Part shown: in pieces, positions 1 to 4,933 of the stretch
Layout of the letters: each line of letters begins with the position of its first letter
Numbering within the stretch: position 1 is the first letter of the stretch
NCBI GenBank assembly: GCA_964373925.1
Contig: CAYJWS010000051.1
Location: forward strand, 1-8,564
Origin: CAYJWS01 sp964373925
GTDB taxonomy: Bacteria; Patescibacteriota; Patescibacteriia; Buchananbacterales; GWA2-38-13
Length of the DNA stretch: 8,564 nt
Direction: 5' to 3'
The notes under the pieces: generated by a model
Databases searched by the model: none
Seen by the model: only the letters and a program-made list of their open reading frames with translations
Told to the model about the DNA's origin: nothing
Program-made: the position numbers and the translations under genes

Positions 1-1
1 A

Positions 2-35
2 GATCCCCCGAAAGCTTTCGGGGGTGCGGGATGAC
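2..35. repeat. Palindromic GATCC...GGATGAC element
   Basis: This short element begins GATCC and ends GGATGAC. It contains a perfect 20-nt palindrome, CCCCCGAAAGCTTTCGGGGG, at 5-24. It belongs to the same family as the elements at 2979-3004, 3811-3835, 3921-3948 and 3957-3981, which share these ends but differ in the hairpin arms. It lies just upstream of the heptad array and the PilT-like gene. There is no tight T-tract after the stem, so I read it as a dispersed repeat rather than a terminator. Confidence 0.75.
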
Positions 36-53
36 AGTTTTTCTACAGTCTCA

Positions 54-106
54 ATTTAGGATTTGGATATTATTTGGGATTTGTATTTTGTAATTTGGAA
101 TTTAAT
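54..106 (+). repeat. AT-rich heptad (7-bp) tandem array upstream of the PilT-like gene
   Basis: The stretch reads as seven consecutive 7-bp units with one 4-nt slip at 68-71. Units include ATTTAGG (54-60), ATTTGGA (61-67 and 93-99), ATTTGGG (72-78), ATTTGTA (79-85) and TTTTGTA (86-92). The array ends about ten bases before the PilT-like start at 117, occupying the place where a Shine-Dalgarno sequence would be expected. Related arrays flank the two four-helix-bundle genes, so this may be a solo arm of such a cassette. Confidence 0.7.
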
Positions 107-116
107 AATACATTAT

Positions 117-1190
117 ATGGATACATCATTAAGCCTGGTTATCGCGAGAATAATAGCCACTGCTGCAAAGCGCAGGGCATCTGATATACATCTTTCCATC
201 GGCAATAAGCCCATTGTCCGCCTTGATAATTCTTTGAGCGAGCTTTCACAGGAAAATATTATTACCAAAGATTTCATTGCCGGACTTATAGAGGGCATGC
301 TTGATGATTTCCAAAGGAGGGTATTGGAAGAAAAAAAGAACATATCATTCGTGTATCTTTTTGAAGATAAGATCCGAATGAGGATTAATATTTTTTATCA
401 AAGGGGCGCTCCGGCTGTTTCTATGAAGCTTATACCCTTGCAGGTGCCAAGCATCCAAGATCTCGGCCTTTCCAAGGCGGTTTTGGCGTTTACAGATCTG
501 GAATACGGCCTCGTGATTATTTCCGGCCCTTATGGTTCCGGAAGGACGACCACTGCGGCCGCGATTATAGAAGAAATCAATAAAAATCGGAGCAAAAACA
601 TCATTACCATAGAGAAACCCATTGAATATATTTTCACGAACAATAAAAGCAATATTGAGCAAAGAGAGATCGGGCGCGACGCGGTAAGCTTTGTTGAGGC
701 GCTCAAATATTCGCGGCAAGAAGATGTTGATATTATGCTTATTGGCGACAATGACGAGGAGGGTATTGTGCCGCTTATCTTAGAGTTTGCTTCAAGCGGG
801 AGGTTGGTATTTTATATTATGGACGCCCTTTCATCCGTTCAAGCAATAGAAAAATTTTTAGGAAAATTCGCGTCATTGGATCAGGGCCGCATCGCTACCT
901 TGTTTTCTCGGACATTACAGGGTATATATGTTCAGAGGCTTATTCCAAGGGTAGGCGGAGGAAAAATCGCGGGAGAAGAAATATTGCTTACCAATAGCGC
1001 AGTGCAAACAGTTATCGCGAGCGGAAAAGTACAGCAGCTTGAAAGCATTATTCAGACTTCGCAGGCGGAAGGAATGATTAGCTTAGACCAGTCCCTTGCG
1101 CGCGCGGTGAAAAACGGAGAAGTTTCGGTTGAAATTGCCGAGGAGCAGGCGATTGACAAGCAGAATTTCCGCACCATGGTGTCGGGATGA
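117..1190 (+). CDS. pilT: PilT-family ATPase with degenerate catalytic motifs (likely pseudo-ATPase)
   Basis: A 357-aa protein of normal PilT length, related to the cytoplasmic hexameric ATPases that drive pilus retraction. The PilT scaffold is clear: ASDIHLSIG (21-29), GLVIISGPYGSG (131-142), NIEQREIGRDAVSF (179-192), LQGIYVQRLIPR (267-278), and a C-terminal GMISLDQSLA (319-328). The functional residues are not conserved. Walker A is GPYGSGRTTT with Arg143 for the invariant Lys. The Asp-box IEDPIE is IEKPIE (Lys167). The Walker B/catalytic Glu motif GEMRD is GDNDE (210-214). The His-box TGHLVF..LHT is SGRLVF..MDA, with both His lost (229, 236). The frame is intact, so this is not simple decay. 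An in-frame start at 63 exists, but those 18 codons lie in the heptad array; 117 gives the usual N-terminus. It sits upstream of pilC. Family membership is sure; loss of ATPase activity is inferred. Confidence 0.9.
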   Translation: MDTSLSLVIARIIATAAKRRASDIHLSIGNKPIVRLDNSLSELSQENIITKDFIAGLIEGMLDDFQRRVLEEKKNISFVYLFEDKIRMRINIFYQRGAPAVSMKLIPLQVPSIQDLGLSKAVLAFTDLEYGLVIISGPYGSGRTTTAAAIIEEINKNRSKNIITIEKPIEYIFTNNKSNIEQREIGRDAVSFVEALKYSRQEDVDIMLIGDNDEEGIVPLILEFASSGRLVFYIMDALSSVQAIEKFLGKFASLDQGRIATLFSRTLQGIYVQRLIPRVGGGKIAGEEILLTNSAVQTVIASGKVQQLESIIQTSQAEGMISLDQSLARAVKNGEVSVEIAEEQAIDKQNFRTMVSG

Positions 1191-1198
1191 TGTGAAAT

Positions 1199-1226
1199 CT
1201 CCAATATCCAATTTCTAATTTCCAAT
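1199..1226 (-). repeat. Left heptad arm of four-helix-bundle cassette 1
   Basis: Read on the minus strand from 1226 to 1199 this is exactly four 7-bp units: ATTGGAA, ATTAGAA, ATTGGAT, ATTGGAG. It is inverted relative to the array at 1626-1653. Bases 1215-1226 (CTAATTTCCAAT) are the perfect reverse complement of 1626-1637. The arm begins 9 nt after the PilT-like stop and ends 3 nt before the start codon at 1230. Confidence 0.75.
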
Positions 1227-1229
1227 GAA

Positions 1230-1589
1230 ATGTCGAAGATTTATGATCTAGAAGAAAGAACTGCAAAGTTTGGTGAAAATGTTATAGAGTTTGCCAAATT
1301 TGTTTCAAGGAATGTCATAACACTTCCTTTGATAAATCAATTAATAAAATCGGCAACAAGTATCGGTTCAAATTATTGTGAAGCTGATTGCGCCGAGTCT
1401 AGAAAAGATTTTGAGCATAAGTTGGGTATTTGCAAGAAAGAGGCCAAGGAATCAAAACATTGGCTTCGAATGGTTTCAAAGGCGGTTCCGGAGCTTGCAG
1501 ATCAGGCAAAAAAATTATGGAACGAAGCTCATGAATTGCAATTGATATTTATAACAATTGTCAAAAATTCTCGTCTTAAAAAAGATTAG
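1230..1589 (+). CDS. Four-helix-bundle protein, 23S rRNA intervening-sequence (S23) type
   Basis: A 119-aa protein matching the family found in 23S rRNA intervening sequences and as free-standing genes. The hallmarks are YDLEERTAKFGENVIEFAK (5-23), SATSIGSNYCEAD (41-53), AESRKDFEHKLGICKKEAKES (55-75, essentially the family signature) and KHWLRMV (76-82). Family members form small helical bundles, related in fold to the Avd accessory protein of diversity-generating retroelements; their cellular role is unsettled. The gene is not in an rRNA here: it separates the PilT-like gene from pilC and sits between inverted heptad arrays. No Shine-Dalgarno precedes the ATG, because the left arm fills that space. 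Membership is confident; a function in pilus biology is not implied by the sequence. Confidence 0.93.
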   Translation: MSKIYDLEERTAKFGENVIEFAKFVSRNVITLPLINQLIKSATSIGSNYCEADCAESRKDFEHKLGICKKEAKESKHWLRMVSKAVPELADQAKKLWNEAHELQLIFITIVKNSRLKKD

Positions 1590-1591
1590 AT

Positions 1592-1653
1592 ATTGAAAAT
1601 TGGTAATTAAAATAATATTTTAGAAATTGGAAATTAGTAATTAGAAATTAAAT
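1592..1653 (+). repeat. Right heptad arm of four-helix-bundle cassette 1, upstream of pilC
   Basis: Three 7-bp units (ATTGAAA 1592-1598, ATTGGTA 1599-1605, ATTAAAA 1606-1612) are followed by 13 degenerate bases and four clean units at 1626-1653 (ATTGGAA, ATTAGTA, ATTAGAA, ATTAAAT). Bases 1626-1637 can pair with the left arm at 1215-1226. Relative to the left arm there is one additional 7-nt unit (1638-1644) before the match resumes. The array ends six bases before the pilC ATG, so pilC has no recognisable ribosome binding site. Confidence 0.75.
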
Positions 1654-1659
1654 TGATAA

Positions 1660-2868
1660 ATGCCTACCTTTGCCTACAAAGCCTTAAATATAGAGCAGGA
1701 AACTTCAAGCGGACTTGTGCGCGCGCCGTCGGTTGAGACCGCCGCTGATATTCTTATTGAAAAGGGCCTTACCATCCTTGCGCTTAAGGAAAAAAAAGAT
1801 ATTATCCAAGGCATACCATTGCCATTTCTTTTTGGAAAAATTTCGCCAAAAGAGATTGTTATTGTTTCGCGCCAGCTGTCTATTTTGGTCGCGGCGAATA
1901 TTCCTCTTGTTCAGAGCCTGAAAATACTCTTGAAGCAGATATCAAGTCCAAAGCTCAAGGTGATAATATCGGAGGTTGTGGAAGACGTTGAAGGCGGAGG
2001 AAAGCTCTCCGACGCGCTTGCCAAGCATCCAAGGGCTTTTGATGATTTTTTCGTAAATATCGTCCGATCGGGCGAGACCTCCGGAAAGCTTGACGAGGTG
2101 TTGTTGTATTTGGCGGACCAAATGGAAAAAGACTACGATCTTACGAGCAAGATAAAGGGCGCCATGATATATCCAATTTTTATAACTTCGGCTCTTTTGG
2201 TCGTAGGAACCATCATGATGATTTTTGTGGTTCCAAAAATCACGCAAGTTTTAAAAGAATCGGGGGCAAAGATTCCATTCGCCACAAAGGTTCTTATAGC
2301 CACAAGTAATTTTTTGGTGCATTATTGGTGGCTGGTCGCGGTTATTTTTTTGGGAATCATTATTGCTTTTCGTATATACGCGGCAACAGGCTTTGGCAGA
2401 TATTCCATTGACCTTTTCAAGATAAAAGTGCCCATTTTTGGAACGCTTTTTCAAAAAATCGCGATTGTGCGCTTCGCGCGAAGCCTCTATACGCTTATCT
2501 CCGGAGGCGTGACGCTTACGCGCGGATTTAAGATAGTTTCTGATGTTGTCGGAAATACAATATATAAAAATCTCATTTTGGAAACATCAAAAGAAGTGGA
2601 AGGGGGAAATCCGATAGCCACAGTCTTTATGAAAAGCCCTCACATTCCTCCCATGGTTTCGCAGATGCTTAATGTCGGCGAAAAAACAGGAAAGCTTGAC
2701 ACTATTCTTTTAAAGATCGCTGATTTTTATTCAAGGGAAATAGACAATCTTTTGAGAAATCTCGTAACGCTCATTGAGCCCATAGTTATGATAATTATGG
2801 GCGCGGGAGTCGGGCTTATGGTTGCGGCGGTAATTTTGCCAATGTATAACCTCGCAAGCTCGGTATGA
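1660..2868 (+). CDS. pilC: Type IV pilus inner-membrane platform protein PilC (GspF family)
   Basis: A 402-aa polytopic membrane protein of normal family length that anchors pilus assembly and couples the cytoplasmic ATPases to pilin polymerisation. It begins MPTFAYKALN, typical of PilC/GspF. Two T2SSF repeats are visible, about residues 67-190 and 270-393, each with the family motif: SGETSGKLDEVL (137-148) and VGEKTGKLDTIL (339-350). Hydrophobic segments lie near 170-192, 218-239 and 371-394. The protein looks complete and carries no motif loss, in contrast to the PilT-like protein upstream. The four-helix-bundle cassette separates it from that gene. No Shine-Dalgarno is evident before ATG 1660, which follows heptad repeats directly. 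Its ATPase partner would normally be PilB, not seen in this window. Confidence 0.97.
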   Translation: MPTFAYKALNIEQETSSGLVRAPSVETAADILIEKGLTILALKEKKDIIQGIPLPFLFGKISPKEIVIVSRQLSILVAANIPLVQSLKILLKQISSPKLKVIISEVVEDVEGGGKLSDALAKHPRAFDDFFVNIVRSGETSGKLDEVLLYLADQMEKDYDLTSKIKGAMIYPIFITSALLVVGTIMMIFVVPKITQVLKESGAKIPFATKVLIATSNFLVHYWWLVAVIFLGIIIAFRIYAATGFGRYSIDLFKIKVPIFGTLFQKIAIVRFARSLYTLISGGVTLTRGFKIVSDVVGNTIYKNLILETSKEVEGGNPIATVFMKSPHIPPMVSQMLNVGEKTGKLDTILLKIADFYSREIDNLLRNLVTLIEPIVMIIMGAGVGLMVAAVILPMYNLASSV

Positions 2869-2894
2869 TTAAAAATTTACCCACTCGGTTCGGT

Positions 2895-2951
2895 GTCATT
2901 CCGGCCCTTGCTTGCCCGCCGAAGCCTTGGCGTAGGCTGGGAGCCGGAATC
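2895..2951 (-). repeat. 57-bp composite palindromic repeat, copy 1
   Basis: The element starts GTCATTCCGGC and ends GCCGGAATC, giving inverted ends ATTCCGGC/GCCGGAAT. In between lies a GCC-rich segment with its own small inverted pieces (GCCTTGGC, GTAGGC). It is identical over all 57 nt to the copy at 3849-3905. Its ends are those of the GATYCC...GGRATGAC family in reverse orientation, with a nested internal segment. Confidence 0.85.
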
Positions 2952-2978
2952 CAGTCAATTAACTCATCTTTTTTTATG

Positions 2979-3004
2979 GATCCCGCATCCGGGTGCGGGA
3001 TGAC
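2979..3004. repeat. Palindromic GATCC...GGATGAC element
   Basis: A stem TCCCGCA (2981-2987) and TGCGGGA (2994-3000) with a 6-nt loop, followed by the family end GATGAC. It sits between the 57-bp repeat and the promoter of the major prepilin gene. It could weakly slow transcription leaving pilC, but no T-tract follows. Confidence 0.75.
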
Positions 3005-3015
3005 AATCTCAAAAT

Positions 3016-3044
3016 TTGTCCCAATATTATAAAAATGGTATAAT
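3016..3044 (+). promoter_or_regulatory. Sigma70-type promoter with extended -10 for the major prepilin
   Basis: A perfect -10 TATAAT at 3039-3044 is preceded by TGG (3036-3038), giving an extended -10. A -35-like TTGTCC (3016-3021, four of six matches to TTGACA) lies 17 nt upstream. Transcription would begin near 3051, leaving a 5' leader of about 60 nt. This is the clearest promoter in the window and implies that the prepilin is transcribed separately from pilC. Confidence 0.75.
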
Positions 3045-3071
3045 AAAAATACTGTTAATAACTAAAAAAAT

Positions 3072-3085
3072 GCCTATATTTAGGC
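3072..3085 (+). promoter_or_regulatory. Small hairpin in the prepilin 5'UTR
   Basis: GCCTA (3072-3076) pairs with TAGGC (3081-3085) around a TATT loop. It lies about 20 nt into the predicted transcript and ends nine bases before the AAAGGAGG ribosome binding site. A 5' hairpin in this position can protect an mRNA from 5'-end decay; that role is inferred. Confidence 0.45.
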
Positions 3086-3094
3086 GAAAATATG

Positions 3095-3105
3095 AAAGGA
3101 GGTGA
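3095..3105 (+). promoter_or_regulatory. Near-perfect Shine-Dalgarno that decides the prepilin start
   Basis: AAAGGAGGTGA is almost fully complementary to the 16S rRNA 3' end. GGAGG (3098-3102) lies 7 nt before ATG 3110, the ideal spacing. This excludes the earlier in-frame ATG at 3093, which overlaps the site itself. It is the strongest ribosome binding site in the window. Confidence 0.9.
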
Positions 3106-3109
3106 AAGA

Positions 3110-3625
3110 ATGAAAATGAAAAATCAAAAAGGCTTTACCTTAATTGAGTTGCTCGTGGTTATTGCCATTATCGGATTGCTTTCTACTATAGCTGTTGTAG
3201 CTATGCAAGGAGCAAGAGCTAAAGCGCGGGATGCCAAGAGAATTTCAGATGTTAAACAGATGAGCACAGTATTGGATGTAGAAAATGCATCTAACGAAGC
3301 TGGCGTTGCTTTAGCTGGCTGTACGGGTGCCGCTAATACCAAAACAAATCTTTGTTCAAATGTTGGCGATATAAACAACACTTTTGGGACAGCGAGTGCT
3401 AATAGAATGTGTGATCCTGGGAATGCAACACCATGTGGTGGAACAGCATGTGCTACAGGAGGCGCGCTTAATTGTGATTACTCTATAAGCCAGGCTGGTG
3501 GCGGTACGGTTCCAAGAACTAATGATTATCGAATTTGTTTTTTTCTGGAGTCTACAAATCAATTTGGAGCCTTGGGATTGTATAGGATAACCAGCGGTGG
3601 TACAGTAACAGCTGGTTGCCCATAA
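3110..3625 (+). CDS. pilA: Type IV prepilin, probable major pilin (PilA/GspG-like)
   Basis: A 171-aa prepilin with a very short basic leader MKMKNQKG and cleavage expected after Gly8. The mature end is FTLIELLVVIAIIGLL, with Glu13 at +5. The helix continues ARAKARDAKRISDVKQM (35-51), typical of Patescibacteria pilins. The globular domain has eight cysteines (71, 82, 101, 109, 114, 122, 143, 170), an even number that allows four disulfides. It ends with TNDYRICFFLE (137-147) and a GLYRI..GG...AGC tail shared with the 4050-4664 product. Its own extended -10 promoter, near-perfect ribosome binding site and strong terminator suggest a monocistronic, highly expressed gene, as expected for the shaft pilin. 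The listed start was chosen from the Shine-Dalgarno at 3095-3105. Prepilin status is sure; 'major' is inferred from the expression signals. Confidence 0.93.
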   Translation: MKMKNQKGFTLIELLVVIAIIGLLSTIAVVAMQGARAKARDAKRISDVKQMSTVLDVENASNEAGVALAGCTGAANTKTNLCSNVGDINNTFGTASANRMCDPGNATPCGGTACATGGALNCDYSISQAGGGTVPRTNDYRICFFLESTNQFGALGLYRITSGGTVTAGCP

Positions 3626-3656
3626 TTTATTGTGTGATATAGCCATTATTGTTAAT

Positions 3657-3690
3657 AAAAGAATTCCGATCGAAGATTCGGAATTCTTTT
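3657..3690 (+). terminator. Rho-independent terminator after the major prepilin
   Basis: A 13-bp perfect stem: 3657-3669 (AAAAGAATTCCGA) pairs with 3678-3690 (TCGGAATTCTTTT) around an 8-nt loop. The A-tract before and T-tract after make it potentially bidirectional. It lies 31 nt after the prepilin stop codon and closes a single-gene transcription unit beginning at the 3016-3044 promoter. Confidence 0.85.
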
Positions 3691-3810
3691 AGTTATGGGT
3701 TTATGGCAAAAATAGGAAAAAAATGATATGATATTCTTATAATTAGACCATTAAATAATTATAAAATACTATCTTTTGTTATCCTCACGAGGCTTTCAAG
3801 TGGAACCATA

Positions 3811-3835
3811 GATCCTGAATTAAATTCAGGGTGAC
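3811..3835. repeat. Palindromic GATCC...GGTGAC element
   Basis: CCTGAATT and AATTCAGG (3814-3830) form an 8-bp palindrome around a single A. The flanks GAT and GTGAC match the family ends. The AT-rich arms differ from those of the other copies while the ends are kept. Confidence 0.7.
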
Positions 3836-3848
3836 ATCTGTTTATTCT

Positions 3849-3905
3849 GTCATTCCGGCCCTTGCTTGCCCGCCGAAGCCTTGGCGTAGGCTGGGAGCCG
3901 GAATC
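3849..3905 (-). repeat. 57-bp composite palindromic repeat, copy 2
   Basis: Identical in all 57 positions to 2895-2951, about 950 bp away and in the same orientation. The pair brackets the major prepilin gene with its promoter and terminator, so homologous recombination between them would delete that whole unit. Confidence 0.85.
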
Positions 3906-3920
3906 TACTTATGAATCATA

Positions 3921-3948
3921 GATTCCCCCGAAGCTTCGGGGGAATGAC
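3921..3948. repeat. Palindromic GATTCC...GGAATGAC element
   Basis: Positions 3922-3945 are a perfect 24-nt palindrome centred on AAGCTT, with CCCCC/GGGGG arms. It is followed by GAC to give the family end GGAATGAC. Confidence 0.8.
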
Positions 3949-3956
3949 AGTAACTG

Positions 3957-3981
3957 GATCCCCAATCAAGTCGGGGATGAC
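3957..3981. repeat. Palindromic GATCC...GGATGAC element
   Basis: ATCCCC (3958-3963) and GGGGAT (3973-3978) form a 6-bp stem around a 9-nt loop, with the family end GGATGAC. It lies 8 nt after the preceding element, so the two form a tandem pair. Confidence 0.7.
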
Positions 3982-4049
3982 CAACCGGCAGAGCTTTTGT
4001 GGGTAGACGTTGACTTTAAGGCCTAATAATATGCGTACGAAAGTCTATT

Positions 4050-4664
4050 ATGATAAAAAGAAAAAAACAAATAAAAAAAGGCAAAAATATAAAATATTTT
4101 TTGAATTACGGAATTCTCCCGTTGTCATCCCGAAAGTTTTCGGGACTGAAAGGAGCGTGGCGATCTCGTCATTCACAAGCGCATCAAGAAAACGGCTTCA
4201 CTCTCATTGAGCTTGCCTCTGTTATGTCGGTTTTGGCGCTCCTTCTTATAATAATAGTTTTTGCGATCAATATGAGCAAAATGAAATCGCGAGATTCATT
4301 GAGGCTTTCTCACGCAAAAGGCATAGGTATTATTTTAGACAACGAAGATATTCAGTCGCCGTCAAGCGATATCGTAGGATGCACGGGGCCCAATTCGTTA
4401 ATCCAGTCGTGCACGGGGCCCAAAAGAATTTTGGATATTAAAAATTTTATAGATCCCAAGATTGGCGCGTCAAACCCCTGCAAGGGAGGAGGCATCGCTT
4501 CCAAGAATGTCTGCGGCTATTCTATAAGCAATAGCTCCGGGCAAGGCAACCCAAAAACCAACGATTACGAGATTTGTTTTTATTTGGAGAGAGGGACAAA
4601 AGATTTTCCACGAGGCATATATTCTATCAGTATGGGAGGCATTATTGGGGCGGGATGCAAGTAA
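4050..4664 (+). CDS. Second type IV prepilin with an abnormally long, repeat-encoded leader
   Basis: A 204-aa prepilin if ATG 4050 is used. The processing motif is ENG/FTLIELASVMS, with Gly49 and Glu54 at +5, followed by a hydrophobic helix to about residue 75. The rest parallels the 3110-3625 pilin: GCTG, YSIS (157-160), TNDYEICFYLE (170-180) and G.YSI..GG...AGC. It has six cysteines (111, 121, 144, 155, 176, 203). The 49-residue leader far exceeds the 6-25 usual for this class. Residues about 25-40 are encoded by dispersed repeat sequence (4124-4167). No ATG, GTG or TTG lies in frame between the repeat and the pilin motif. Besides 4050, the in-frame TTG at 4122 would give a 25-residue leader. 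No good Shine-Dalgarno precedes either. The pilin body is certain; the start and expression are not. Confidence 0.8.
   Translation: MIKRKKQIKKGKNIKYFLNYGILPLSSRKFSGLKGAWRSRHSQAHQENGFTLIELASVMSVLALLLIIIVFAINMSKMKSRDSLRLSHAKGIGIILDNEDIQSPSSDIVGCTGPNSLIQSCTGPKRILDIKNFIDPKIGASNPCKGGGIASKNVCGYSISNSSGQGNPKTNDYEICFYLERGTKDFPRGIYSISMGGIIGAGCK
4124..4167. repeat. Hybrid dispersed repeat inside the second prepilin leader
   Basis: The first half, GTCATCCCGAAAG with TTTTCGGGA (4124-4145), is a hairpin of the GTCATCC family. The second half, from GGAGCG to GATCTC, matches the GTCATTGCG-type composite: CGTGGCGATCT occurs at 4156-4166 and again at 4831-4841. The repeat is read through in frame as part of the prepilin leader. 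Confidence 0.65.
4380..4423 (+). repeat. In-frame 14-nt direct repeat inside the second prepilin
   Basis: TGCACGGGGCCCAA occurs at 4380-4393 and 4410-4423, exactly 30 nt apart. Each copy encodes CTGP (residues 111-114 and 121-124), so the duplication adds ten residues and one cysteine without shifting frame. Confidence 0.8.
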
Positions 4665-4670
4665 TATTTT

Positions 4671-4786
4671 TATTGCGAGCCGTGAAAGTTTTCGGAATCT
4701 TTTGATGTGTTGGATTGTTTCGTCGTCGCTTCACTCCTCCTCTTATTATTCCCTGAGCCCGGTCGAAGGGCTACCTTAGCAATGAC
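4671..4786. repeat. Composite GTCATTGCG-type repeat, degenerate copy
   Basis: The region opens with ATTGCGAG (4671-4678) and closes with GCAATGAC (4779-4786), the inverse end sequence. Inside are a TTTCGTCGTCGCTTC stretch and a CCCTGAGCCCGGTCGAAGGG palindrome (4751-4770). It fills most of the gap between the second prepilin and pilD. Boundaries are approximate because the left end lacks GTC. Confidence 0.55.
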
Positions 4787-4797
4787 CCAAATGATTG

Positions 4798-4886
4798 GTC
4801 ATCGCGAGGAGTCCCGCGGTTGCGGGACGACGTGGCGATCTAACGTAGATTGCTTCTCCCCGAAAGCTTTCGGGGATCGCAATGAC
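4798..4886. repeat. Composite GTCATYGCG repeat with terminal inverted repeats
   Basis: An 89-bp element begins GTCATCGCGAGG and ends CGCAATGAC, the inverse of GTCATTGCG. It contains two strong hairpins: GTCCCGC/GCGGGAC (4811-4828) and an 18-nt perfect palindrome at 4858-4875. The latter core, CCCCGAAAGCTTTCGGGG, is also present in the element at 2-35, so a GATCC-type palindrome seems to have been embedded in a second repeat family. The partial GTCATTGCG at 8556-8564 is probably the left end of another copy. Confidence 0.75.
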
Positions 4887-4933
4887 GTAAAACTTATGGC
4901 CACCATAGCGCAATGGCCTAAGATCTATTTTCT

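Larger units (their letters stand above)
3691..4049. other. Non-coding region filled with dispersed palindromic elements
   Basis: No credible gene is present between the terminator and the second prepilin. The AT-rich first part holds an 8-bp inverted repeat, TTATAATT (3737-3744) and AATTATAA (3757-3764), separated by 12 nt; a TATAAT lies inside its left half, but no convincing -35 is seen. From 3811 to 3981 four palindromic elements follow each other closely (3811-3835, 3849-3905, 3921-3948, 3957-3981). A short stretch with no recognisable promoter leads into the next gene. Confidence 0.7.

Noticed and set aside
63..116. An 18-codon N-terminal extension of the PilT-like protein from ATG 63
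   Set aside because: It is encoded entirely by the heptad array, and the protein begins normally for the family from ATG 117.
2895..3981. CRISPR array suggested by several similar palindromes
   Set aside because: The spacing is irregular, the arms differ between copies, the orientation is mixed, and there are no uniform spacers or cas genes.
4010..4210. Alternative open frame over the second prepilin leader
   Set aside because: It terminates just at the pilin motif, is lysine-rich repeat read-through and has no homology signal; it is an out-of-frame shadow of the 4050 gene.
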